Shown here: piece by piece, positions 10,874 to 23,300 of the stretch
Layout: each line of letters begins with the position of its first letter
Numbering within the stretch: position 1 is the stretch's first letter
Source of the DNA: Eucommia ulmoides
Taxonomy: Eukaryota; Streptophyta; Magnoliopsida; Garryales; Eucommiaceae
Length of the DNA stretch: 64,000 nt
NCBI GenBank assembly: GCA_016647705.1
Contig: CM028325.1
Span: forward strand, 25,902,474 to 25,966,473
Direction: 5' to 3'
Program-made: the position numbers and the translations under genes
The notes under the pieces: model-generated
The model's input: the letters and a program-made list of their open reading frames with translations, nothing else
Databases searched by the model: none
What the model was told of the DNA's origin: nothing

Positions 10874-13439
10874 TATATATATATATTAGAGGTTAAACTG
10901 TCAATATATAAAAAAATTAAGGGTATATATATCATAAAAATATATCTAAAATATCGATTACACAGTTTGGTTACACAATTTGGTTTTGTGATTCGATTTT
11001 GCGGTTCCTATCTTAAAATCAAAACCGCTTCAATTGCTAATTTTAAAATTAAAGCCGCAACCAAACTATTTAGTCGGATTCAAAACCAGACCATTCGGTT
11101 CGATTTCGCTCGGTTATCCGTCGGTTCGGTTTTTATATCATCCACTAAATCAACTCTCCCTACCCAATTAATATTAAATTTAACCAAAATCGCTAATTTT
11201 GTATGACAATCCAGTTAGCAAAGTCCGCCAATTTTTATTTACTTCATATACATATTTATAGCACCTTTGGGAATATTTTTGAAGTACTTTTTTAAAAAAA
11301 TATTTGAATTTTTAAAAATAAAAAAATTTGTATTTAAAAAAATTGAAAGGATAGTTACTAGTGTGTATATATAAATATATCGTAGTATTATTTGTATAAG
11401 TGAATGTTAATCCAAAAAATTAATAAATGATAGAAAAAAAGTAGAAAAAGAAGTCTTAGATCCATCAATCTTTTATAGTATAAAAATTAAAAACCAACTA
11501 TATTTTAGCATTTTAAAAAATACTTAACATGATGTTTTTACTTTTACTTTTTAATTTTTAAAAATATTTTCTTAGTGAAAAAAAATGTTATTTTTAAAAT
11601 TAATTATTTTTTTACTTAAACACAAAAAGAAAGTGTTAAAAAAATATTATGGAATGTTGTCTTACTTTTTAAACACCGAATTGATCTTACTTTTTAGTAT
11701 TAGAAATTAATACTACAATGTTTCTAAAATTAATTTTACATACAATGTTTTTGCTAAGAAATTAGTATTAGGAAAAAAAAAAAAAAAAAAAGACAAACGG
11801 TGTAGAATCAGGTTTTAAAATTAATTTTACATACAATATTTTTATCAAAATCAATTTATATGTTAAAAATTTGTGGTTGAATCATATGTGAGAGAGATTT
11901 CGCAATTTAAATTCTTGCAAGTTTAATTTTATTAATATCATCTGATCCGATGATTTGATGAAAATATTGAGATGAGATTCTTCTTTCTCAAACTTAGCTT
12001 CCCAATGTTAGATGAGGATACTTTCTTACTTTTATTTTACTATTTTTTCATTTTTTTTTATTTTAAATTGTTGTTATATCTAATTTCATGAAAGAGAATA
12101 TAAAAAAATAAATAAATAAATAAGTATGTTTTGTAAGAATTAATTCTTACAAGTTTTAAGATGAATTCAATTATTCAATAAATTGAAGAACATGCTTCGG
12201 TATTGTCGATTCGATTCCCCAAACAGAGTGGAATTTAGAAACGTTTGGTTTAGAAAATTTCTTCCCTTAGTTAATTGTTGCGTTGGATTCCGCTTAAGTC
12301 TTGGAAGGGTTAATTCCAACAAATTTGTTTCTGTGACTTTCTCTTGATTCTCATCTTCATCGGATTTGAAGGAATGACTAATCGGGACTTCTTAAGAAAG
12401 TACTCATTCCCTTGTATCTGTGTAGTAAGTAATGTAATATTCCACGCCATCTTGCATATTACATTTTGCACTACTTAGAAGATATATTTAGGACATTTTT
12501 CACCACATGCACTTTTCATACTTGATCGCATCTTATATTTTAGACCCCATCATTCATGTCATCGAATCACTTATTCACCATTTAGTATATGCATGCCTAG
12601 GACACGTGCAACACTTATATTTTATATCTATTATCATATACACCATTTATGTATGCCATATTAGCCATGATAGATATTAGATCTCTTCCTCGTATAATTA
12701 CATTAATTCATTTAGGTCTGTAATTTATTCTTGTATTCATATCTCTTAAATTGGCATGTTTAAATTAAACTGTTTTATTTCATTAGTCTAGATCATTTTA
12801 TCAGAAAATAAATATTTTCTCGCTTAAATAAAAGTATATCCATATCATGTTGGTTCAATATCATCATGTTTTGTATTTTACATTCATACGTCACTTAGAT
12901 TGATTTGTCCACTTAAATTAAAAAAGTTCGTCGGAAATATATGTAAAACTACCTCTTGAGAATGATCTTTGTCAAATCCATTAATATTTGAGAAAAAGTC
13001 ATACTGAGGAACATACCAAAAAATACTAAAAACTTGTTCCATCCTAATTTGAAAAATACCAAAAAGAGTTTATAAGAAGAATTTTTTTTTCAAATTAAAC
13101 TAAAACATTAAGATTGAAACTAATTGGACTTAAAGTACTATTTTAAGACAGACATCTTGGGATGCCTAAAACCTTCCCCAAACATAATTGACCCCAAAAT
13201 TCTTTCAAATGAATATTTGGTTTGATTGTATTTTTTAGTCTAATTTTACTAAGGCCTTTTAAATTATTTTCTAAAAATTCAGTACCTTAACAATCACTTA
13301 AACCAAATGCTAGGTAACCATTTCTTATTTTCAAACAGCCTAAATACTTTTTTAGAAAATTGGCAATTTAGAAAACCCTTCTCTCTTGTGCATTTATTAC
13401 TTCATATTCTTTAACCTTCGAAAACTTGGGTGTGTCAAA
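10874..13439. other. AT-rich intergenic DNA with decayed repeats
   Basis: Nothing gene-like is supported. 10940-11160 contains several GGTTCGGTTTT/AAAACCG-type words that echo 7290-7440 on the other side of the Helitron, possibly one old element split by it. 11690-11860 has a short duplication around AATTTTACATACAAT and an A-run. The remainder is AT-rich and non-repetitive. Confidence 0.5.
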
Positions 13440-15040
13440 GGGTAGACGTTGAATCGATTCAAGATCTCCATTATAAAGACAAGTAAGGAAAAGTGAGCTC
13501 ACCGTATCTTCATAAAAGTAATCTTGTCCAGGAATCGATCATGAGGCCGATGATAAACCTCCATGGAAGAGTCATGTCCACATATGCGGGATGCAGCAAT
13601 TCTTAAGGAGGTTCACCAGATCGACCTCGACCATTTGGGACACGTGGTCCTCCATGAGATCCTGTTAAGGCTTTAGTTGAGGAGACGCCTCACCTTGAGT
13701 AGAGAGCTCGAGATGTGGTGTCTAAGCCTGAGAAGCTCGGGCACCTCTTTTCGATCTAAGGGCCCAATGCTCTTATCTGGATTGAGCCTATAAGAAGGCC
13801 CAACATCGTCATCGGAACGAGGCCCTGAGCAGGTCAGGCCGCATTACTCAATCAACTCTCAAAGTCCAGACCAAGCCAATCCTCCATGGATCGGGACCCA
13901 CGTATCTTCCTAGACATCATCGAAGAAGAGGACCGAACCGGAAAAAGAAATCAAAGAGAAAACAAATGCGAGAAGATTGAATGGGATAAATATGAAAAGT
14001 CTTACAAGAAATGAAGAAGCATGTTCATCGGAGTGATAAACCAGTGGACGAAAAACTCAGAGGGTCTCTTAGAATGGAAGAAAAGGGAACTCATGAATCG
14101 TGGAAGGGTATCAATGAGAGGGGCCCTCCGTCTAAATATTGGGTTTTGTTTGATAAAAGAAAGTTTGTCGTTACTGAACAAGTGAAAGGATGCCTACAAT
14201 CTAGTCACGTTATGCATTAAATGCATGGAAGATTTTTTAGCGTGATTCTCGACATAACTTTTATAATTTCAGATTGGGCACCTAAACCAAGGCGCAATGA
14301 CCAATTGACTGCTATTCGAGCTCAGTTCTCCGTACTTGGGTAAATCTACACACAAATATCCTCGACCTCCTACAGTATCAAACTGTTACGATCCAAGGCC
14401 CAAACCAGACCATTGTTTCACTCCCCATAAGAATATAATCCCACGTGACCTATACATGAACTGAAACCATATGCTAAGCACGTAACTCCGAACTACCAAT
14501 AGAAACCGAGGGTACTACTCGATACTGAGAAGACCATTGAATACTTGGCAAACCAGGCACGACATATCACGAGCATTATCTATGCTCAGTTTTCTTACAA
14601 GCGCATCCTTGAGAAATCAAGGATGGCCTAAGGTGTATTACATCAGACTACAACCAGAGCTCGGATGCCTTTGTAACCATTCTCTACATATATGGAAAGT
14701 CATTAAGAATGCCTGCATTTAAGGTATAACTACTTATTAGCCCTAGAATCCCACTATATTTGGGGCATTAATGGGATTGATCACGATTTATGAAAAAAAA
14801 AATTTAACAAGTCTTTCATTTTCAATAAATACTAGAACGGGGTCTTAGCCAAGGTACACACGATTTTACCAACCATTACATTGCTAATTCCTTTAGAACT
14901 ATTTACTGATTCTAACACTGGAGGTACACTGTCGACAGGCTCACCTGCGACACATTAATTTGCAAGAACCCCAACTTAGAGAGGATCATATACCGAATCT
15001 CAAGGACCATACCTAACGATCCAGTTTTTGGCATCATCTA
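13440..15040 (+). mobile_element. Gypsy remnant: internal fragment and LTR end with primer-binding site
   Basis: GC content rises abruptly here. About 14000-15028 has LTR character and ends with GTCGACAGGCTCACC, GAGAGGATCATATACCG and GATCCAGTT. This is followed by TGGCATCATCTATAT, close to the TGGCGCC-type primer-binding sites of plant gypsy elements. Internal sequence beyond the site is missing. The part before about 13990 may be an antisense-ORF region: on the minus strand it gives short coding-like stretches (GPLDRKEVPELLRLRHH) broken by stops. Both boundaries are approximate. Confidence 0.5.
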
Positions 15041-15123
15041 TATATAAAATCTAAATAATTTTCATTCATTTTGTATGAAAAAAAAATAATAGTTTTTAAA
15101 ACACTTAATTATCTTAATATTTA

Positions 15124-15600
15124 CACTACATGAAAAATGACATTTAGCTACAAATATTTTCATAGCCAAAGTGTTATGTTTTGTAGCAAAAATGTTTTAC
15201 TGACGAAATGTATCTGTAGCCAACTTCGTCTCCTAAGCTTAATAGTAGAAGGTATTTGGCGACGAATTCTACTTTTGTCATGCGTGATAACTATTTCGCA
15301 TTGCATGATTTGGTAGCGAAATTTATATCTAAATAATTGCATTTAGTCGCCAAAACATGGTTGGAAATGGTGGAAAAATATTTTGACCACGAACATATTT
15401 TATCGCCGAGTGATTGTTTTTGCAGGAAATACATTAGCGACGATTTTTTTCGTTGCGTAATGTGATTTCCCGCAATTTGGTAGGAAAACTCTTGTATGAA
15501 TTTTGGCTATGAAATAAAAAATGTAGCAAATTCCTTTGCTTAATGCGACGGATATTAGTTTTGTAGCCAATAATTGAAAGATATTTTTTAGAATTTATTA
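15124..15600 (+). mobile_element. Truncated CACTA (En/Spm-like) element, left end
   Basis: It begins CACTACATGAAAAATGACAT, the standard plant CACTA terminus. Many subterminal words follow in both orientations (GTAGCGAAA, GGCGACGAA, TTCGTC, TAGCCAA). No matching TAGTG right terminus is seen before the next element and there is no transposase, so the copy is cut off on the right. Confidence 0.7.
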
Positions 15601-15689
15601 ATGTTTCAAAGTTAAGGGTCATTCTTCTTTCAAAGCATCTTATTTTACTGACAATTTAATCTAAATTTAAAGTACAAATTTAATGAGAG

Positions 15690-16971
15690 ATAATTCTCCA
15701 CGGCCACATGTACGTACCAGAAACTATCATCTAATGTCATTATATCGTGGGCTGACCTAAGTATGTTGGACACTATGGAGAATTGTTCTGTATTTTCCAA
15801 AGATCAACCTACCGGTTAATTAGGCCGAGGAATAAAGACCAACCAATCTTTGATGAACTCCACAGACAAGTCCCCCCTATTTTTAAGGTTTGTCCATAGA
15901 GTGGCTGGTCAGCAAAAACCGATCTGGCCACTATGAGTCCATCAGAGTCATGCCTTTCTGTTCGAGGATTGACCATCAACCTACGTAACCCGAGTACACT
16001 CTTCATTCTTCCAGAGGACTGCTACATCCCCCTGGTAAACGCATGTCCTTCCCAAACCGATGAGGAACACTTTCCATGAATCCACCTATACTACTCAAAG
16101 GCCACCGTGCGTCATCATCCCGGAGGCATTCTCATTAGCAAGCAATAGACAGCTAACAGGGTATACTTCACAATCATGAGTGAACCATTTAGGACGCTCC
16201 AAGTTCGTTATTGATCAACAAAAACCATAATAGCATGCATTCCCAAACACCTCAGACTTCGATGTTCGGGAGTAGGGGGCAACTAATAAGGCGTATTTTC
16301 ACCAAAAACCTCAAAAGACTCACAACGCAACACGTGGAACCATGGTGACCACAACCGTCCCCTTTTGACCGCCCACCACTGATTGACTAAACGAACAAGA
16401 TCAACCACATCTGGACGACTACTGACCACCAATCATCTAAAGAAATCCCTATCCAAGCCGACCACTGATTGGTGAGCATTGAGCAAGCCTCTTGGACCAC
16501 TAGGAAGGCTTCTATATTTTCATAGGTTGGGTTTCTCCTCTTGTTCACTTGGGTTGACCCATGGGCTCTACTTGGTGGGCTGGAATACAAGGCCAAAAGG
16601 CTTAATCATGCCATGTCTCCTCATTGGCTCGCTCCAGATTACTCTAATGATCCAAGCTCAGTGCCCTAATTTCACAAGACTAATTTGAGCACTCTTCTAT
16701 AAATAACGAGTAATAAATGCACCAAGTAATGCAAGAAGTTCTGACTAAATTATCATCAATTCGTTTTCTCTTGAGCTCTTACTCTCACGTTGGGGGATTT
16801 CATTGAGCACAACCCAACGGATCTTTGTGCATGTACTAGCTTGGACTACAAAGTTTTGATCGAGGACCGTTTAGAGGACACGGAAGACCGTCCACCAGGA
16901 CACCAACTCTGCAAAAGACCGCCACGTAAAATTTGATCGGACCAACTGCAGGTGTTAGCCATTTTACAACA
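15690..16971 (+). mobile_element. Gypsy-type LTR fragment upstream of the TBL gene
   Basis: Low-copy GC-richer sequence with a TATA box in context CTTCTATAAATAACG (about 16697). A leader follows with TCTCTTGAGCTCTTACTCTCACG, and a U5-like block ends in TTTTACAACA at 16971. This is the usual R-U5 layout of plant gypsy LTRs, in + orientation. A left terminus TGTTGGACAC at 15764 is possible but gives no matching 5-bp duplication. No internal region is attached, so it is a solo or broken LTR. It ends about 390 bp before the TBL start codon and faces the gene. Confidence 0.55.
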
Positions 16972-17032
16972 CCAACAAAATGAACTATAAAATTCATTTT
17001 AAAATCCTCAAATGTCTAGGGAAAAAATAAAA

Positions 17033-17064
17033 ATAAGAGTAGAGTAGAGTAGAGTAGAGTAGAA
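17033..17064. repeat. AGAGT pentanucleotide microsatellite
   Basis: Five to six tandem AGAGT units about 300 bp upstream of the TBL start codon. Length variation here would change the proximal promoter. Confidence 0.85.
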
Positions 17065-17358
17065 ATCACCCTTCTTATTATATGATGGTGGGCTCGGAGT
17101 TCGGGAAGTCAAAACATTTTCATTGGGCAAGCACAGTTTAAATACATCCCGACCCTTCGGTTTCTGATCAAAGCTTTTCCACTTAATCCAAGTTTTCTCC
17201 AAATAGATAAAACACCATGCACCACCTATTGAAGAATAATCCTAGTATCATCCTCAAAATCATCCCTTCCTTCCCATTCATAGTAAACAACGAAAGTCGC
17301 TAGATTTTCGTCTGTAAAAATTGACGTGTCAAACAGTTTAATCAGTACCGTCGGATCA

Positions 17359-17699
17359 ATGCGTACTAGTGATTGGAAGATGGAGATCAAATCTGGGTTT
17401 CATTATCTCATGGTGGTAATCACGGTAGTTTTGATCATTGCATTAATGTATGTTACCCCAGAGACCAAACTGTCAATTTGGAGTAATCAGAAGGGGAGTG
17501 GCAATGGAAGTACAACCAATCCATTGCGGAGCTGCAATTTGTTTTCAGGGAGATGGGTGTATGAAAACAAATCCCAAGCGTTGTACAATGGGAAGGAGTG
17601 CTCTTTCATGGAGGATGGCGTGGCCTGTGAGAAGTATGGGAGAAAAGACCTCGACTATCTCAACTGGAGATGGCAGCCTCACCATTGTCACCTCCCAAG
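17359..17699 (+). CDS. TBL: TBL exon 1 (anchor and PMR5N)
   Basis: Encodes residues 1-113 and two bases of Arg114: the anchor, stem and full PMR5N cysteine region ending QPHHCHLPR. The donor is CCAAG|GTCTCT at 17700, a weak 5' splice site compared with the GTAAGT used in introns 2 and 3. The intron starts directly with a CT microsatellite. The split codon AG|G is restored by exon 2, which supports this donor. Confidence 0.93.
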
Positions 17700-17709
17700 G
17701 TCTCTCTCT

Positions 17710-17750
<41 letters not shown>

Positions 17751-20307
17751 TTTTTTTGGGGGGGGGAAAGTTACACGATTAGCCCCTCAAATTTTGGGGT
17801 GAGATTGAGTTTGTTTTGTTGTTTATCTTTCAATTTTTTCGATTTAGTCCTCTCTACCAAATTTATTCGAATTTAATCGTATAATTAACAATTACTAACA
17901 ATTTTTTTTTATCCGAACTTTTACAGTTCAACATTACTGCCCGTTCCTTTTTCAAAGATTCTTCTAACATCAGTTCTCTATTGTTTTTGACTCATTAGGT
18001 TCAATCAAAAGTTGGATGGTGATTAATTATTTTATTAATCAATTAATCAATAGAAAATCGAATAATTCTAATATTTTCTTTATAGAAGAATTTTTTTTGT
18101 TCTTTAAGCTATTTCTTTTGACTGCGAGTCACATTTACTCACATATCACAGACATGTTCAGTTGGAAAGAATTTAACTAAGAGAACATCCTCAAGTATCA
18201 TTAACGTATTCTAGGATCTCTCTATTTGTGTACCAAAAAGAATAACAAGATATGACTAAGTCAAAATCCTATTCCAATCATGTGTTTTGATTCATAATGT
18301 AATCCTTTGTGATAGTGATTACAATCTCATCTCAATCATCACACTGCTATGGCTAGAAGATTGAGTAAATTATATTAGATCTAATCACATAAAACATGTC
18401 TCTTTTCCTAAGAGTGATAGATTCCATATATATTCACATGTATGTTCTACTACACCCAATAAATATATATGAAGGCTCATGGCTAAAGAATAACACTTAG
18501 GCCATGTTTATCGTTTAAATTTTACGTGCTAAAAATATCAAAAGCTTTTTGATAAAATTAAAATTCTGAATGTTGAGTTCTTTTTGTCTATTTGATAAAT
18601 ACAAAATTTGAATATTGAAAAATTATTTAATTAAAATGACTATCCATAAATTTAAATTTTTACTAAAATAAATATCATACAGAGAAAAAAATTCAAGAAG
18701 AAAACAATAAAAAACACTAATAAATACCAAAAAGTTAAAATATATGAATTATCATAAGTCAGTACTAGCATAGAGATTAACAAAAAAAAAAAAAAAAAAT
18801 CCGTAAATAAAACAACTCAATTCCACCCCAACCCTAGTCTACTAAGGGGTAAAAATATCTCAACAAAAAAATTAAAGAAAAAAAGCTTGGGTCCATTAAG
18901 TGTTGAAAAATTAAGTCAAGGCCCAATAAATTAAAATTTTAGGCCCATAAACTTAAATTTTTAAGTGGCACTTAATTAATTAAGTACTACTAATTATACT
19001 TATCAAATATACTTATTTTATTAAATACTTAATTTAGTTAATTTTGTGTTGAATTGTACTATCAAACAAGAGTCTTAGTATTATTAAAGTATAGCAGTTC
19101 ATAAATACATAGCAGCTCAAGTCAAAGGATCATAAAATACCATCACACCTCATACATCTTATTTTGACTCGAGCAAAAACTGTCATTTAGGATATCAAGG
19201 ATGATCACGTTCAGTCTCTTACTACACTGAGTAAATCGTCTTCTAGATATTCTAGCATATCATACTAATAGATTAAAACTCACCAATTTCAAAGGTAAAA
19301 CAATTGAACAAGCGAGCTTATATTGTTGAAGACAATTTTCAACATTCCAATACCAACTAGGAATAATTTAGAATATCAAGTAACCAAATTGTCTTTAGTC
19401 TTCTCCTATGTGATCATACTAAATAAGCGGACATTCTACTCGACATTCAAGGTCTACAATGATATTTATTTAATTACAAGAATAATATCAAAATACATTT
19501 TATTAATACTTAAAATTGAAACATTTTACAGATACAAACCTTAAATATAATAAGACAAGTTTGACTATAAGACTTACATGTAATATCTAAAGCCTAGGAG
19601 GATCATATTTCAGGTTTGGAGGATACAAAACGTAATTGACCTTTTTTGGATGTCATTACTTTTTTGTAAAGGGCATTTCCAATTCGTTGAGCGATTATCT
19701 TCTTTTAAACAGAATTTGTAGTCCTATAATTAATATAACTAAAAATTATAATCGATTGTAACTAAAATCACTAAGAAATATTTTAGTTGAGAAGTTTTTA
19801 AATAAAAAGTAAGAGATGGTTGCGATAGCGAAGGAGGCAACCGACCAACATGCGACAGAAATCTTATTATAATACTTAAAAGTGGAAGCTATAACTTGAA
19901 ATAAATGAGATTGAAGTATTAGTCATCTCTTCAATTCTATTAAAATGATAAATGAATGGTCAAGATTAAGTCATTCCACTATCAATTTTATATTAATTAC
20001 TTCCACTCCTAATATTTTAATACTAATTTCACTATTCATATTATATTTATTCATTCCACTACTAAATATTCATATTGATTATGAATTAATATAAAATAAA
20101 ATAAAAAAATCTCTATTTTAAAAATAGCATATCAGTTCATCCATTTTTTATGAACCTTATGAAAAATCGAATACCATCAATGTAATACCCATATAATTTA
20201 TATTCTTGCAAATAATATCTTATTGAAATAAGTTATATTTTTTTTTGGAGATTATTTGTATATTGTGAAAATTTAAGGGTTGATTGAATATTTGTTGATT
20301 TTTAAAA

Positions 20308-20347
<40 letters not shown>

Positions 20348-23300
20348 CTGTTTGTGGGTGTCCAAGACTTTATATATTATATTTTGGGTTTGTGGGTGTA
20401 TGAAAATTCATATAATTATATTTTTTTATTTTTGGTCATATAAAGGTTCATATAACTAAAGGGTTTATAAAGATTTATATAATTATATTTATCGTTGGAG
20501 GTGTGTAAAGGTAGGTTGGTTATTTAGAGAAATAGTAAAAGATAGAGAAATCATTTTTATTAATACCCAAATAAAAAAGGAATTTGTAAAAATCATTTTC
20601 GAAGTAAAATCCCTCGTTAAATTACCATACCCAAACGCAACTTGTAAAATTTATGGAAGACAAATATGATTTACTTTCCTTAAGATATAATACTAAGAAC
20701 TAAAATTGGAAAACATTGAAGGAGATTTAACTATTGCTCGAACCCGGAACGGATCCAAACCCGATCCAAATTTGAATTGGATTGACCCAATCCAAACCCC
20801 CACCCGGTCCGGCCCGATTCAGGTTAAATGTTTGATAGCTAGTGGCTTGCCTCTATTTCCAACTTTATAACTTGATATAAGCTCAAGTTCTTTCTCCACA
20901 ACCAATGTGAGATAACTTACAACTTATAACTTGACATAGTGCTCAAGTTTTTCCTCCACAATTGATGTGGGATTATTTATCCATTCTAGTCTTCAACTAA
21001 TCTCAAGTGGGTTACTTTGAAAATTAAAATCTCATTCAAAATTTAGTTAGTTTTGGCATATAAATATACTACATTGATTCTCAAACGATAAGGAATGCAA
21101 TAGAATATAGTAACCCGATTAATTTAATTATTGGGTGTCTATAGAGAGTTCAAATAGAAAATAATTGCATCGAGATAGGTAGCTTTTGGCCTTGAACCTT
21201 CTCTAATGAAAGACTGTCGGATTTACTTGGCTAACCAGTGAACGTGATGTCTTGAATTGTTCATCCGTTTGTGAAAACCAAGACAATAAAATTCACATAC
21301 ATAGTTCCGAACACAATTAGTTCTCTAGTTGTGTTTATTTTGGCCTTAAACATTCTGGTGTTTCAATTAGTACTTTAGATAATTTAGTCTTCTCATTCTC
21401 ATAGAAGCAACCTTGTTCTTCACTCATTTAAGTAACTAACCTATCAAGAGTGTTGACCCAATAGAATACCTCAGAGGGGGGGGGGTGAATTGGGTAATTA
21501 AAAAATTAATCCAAATAAATAACACTTTAAAAATCAAACAACTAATTTTATCCTAAAATTAATTATTATCTTTATAGCAGTGAATAAGTGTAATAAGTTC
21601 TAAGTGTACACCAAAATAACACAAGATAAAATAAAGGAAATAAACAATGTAGTACACACCGATATATCCTGGTTCACCAAACTACTCTTAGCTAATTCAG
21701 CCCTCCGAGTCCCATGGAGATTCGCACCCACTAAACTTAGGATTCCTTTACTGGTAGGAACCAAACCCTCACAATGATTCTTTTCACATGCTCAGAATCA
21801 ACCTTTACAAAAAAAAATTTCCAGCCTCAGGAATAACCTCTACTTTTTACAGGCTCAAGAATAACCTAATTCTATTACAGGGATAATCATGACTTAATTC
21901 TTTTTATACCTTAAGCTCAAGAATCAAAACCTCACAAACACACTCCAACTATCATTTTCTCAAGTAAGGATGAAACCTTTACAAAATCACTCACAATTAA
22001 TTCTATAAATGAAGAATTAACACCTCAATCTATTTACCGGAAGAGATTAAAGCCAAGTTACCTCTGATTAGACACTCCCAATAGTATCTAATCCACACAC
22101 AACTCGCTAATTACAAAAATTGATAAGTTCTTCCCACTTGGAGCTTCTACCACCTCAAATTAATTAATACTCAATTAATGTCCCACTACTAGTGATAGAA
22201 ATAAAGTGAGCAAACAAAATTTGATTATAATAAAGAATGTGGGTAGCACAATTAAGCATGTAATCAGATTAACACACAATTGTTTTTAAAAGATTTTTAT
22301 ACTTTTAAAGTTCAAAAACGATTTCTTAAAGAGATCAATTCACCAAGCAAGTAATAATAATCAAATACTCAATTAAAGAATAAACTTGGAATAATCTCAC
22401 CATAAAAACACTAATGAATTGCAAAACAGATCGCTAGACAGCTCAGATTGGTGACGCCAAATAAATTTGCGCTTTAACTCGAGAACTTTAATTACAGAAT
22501 AATCTCACAATATTTTTTAGTATAATATCATAATGATAACTCTTAGAAAAGCTTACGAACTGAATAGTTCTTGATATGATCTCTCTTAATTATGTGAAAT
22601 CCACAGGTCCATTTATAGCTACTTGAAACAAGCCCTATAACGGCTAGTTTCCACAAGATATGTCTTTTAAAAACACATATAGACCCTATATATTGATATA
22701 TTTCATTTAAGGTATATTTCACTTAATAATAACTTTTAAATCTCTCAAATAAGTCCCCCAAATATTTCTCAATCTCAATTAAATAGAATAGAAACAATTA
22801 TATGTATCAAATTGAGAAATATTAAAACTTAATGAACCAAATTAATAGAAATTAAATAATAAGTGTAGCATATCTTAAATATCATAAAATCCCTAAAATC
22901 TCTCACAAATTCTAACAAAAAACAGCTACTTTTAGATATGAATACGAAATCCTCAATATCTTAAAACTGTGCCATCAGTCGACTGCTCGATTCAGGATGT
23001 AACCAAGTTAAAGATTATGTGCCCATTAGTCGACCTATCTATCAACTTAGAGATTAAGAGAGTTTTATTTCTCTTCACCGGTCGACTTACCTGTCGACTG
23101 AGAGATACAGAGAGTTTTACTTGTTTTGTCCGGTCGACTTACCAGTCGACTTATGCATGTTGGATCTCTTTTCTAAACTCGTTTTTAATACATTCTTATT
23201 AACGTTTTCGCCCCTTTAACTATTTTCTTTTCTTAATTAGCTCCACTAAATACTTAACTCTAATTTTAATCAATTATAAATATTTCTTTTTTAAAAACAC

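Noticed and set aside
15764..16971. Complete solo LTR upstream of TBL with TSD
   Set aside because: Candidate ends TGTTGG...ACAACA exist but flanks AAGTA and CCAAC do not match, so only an LTR fragment is claimed.
17450..17876. Overlapping + frames reading LSLSLS through the CT tract
   Set aside because: They are other-frame readings of TBL exon 1 and of the microsatellite.
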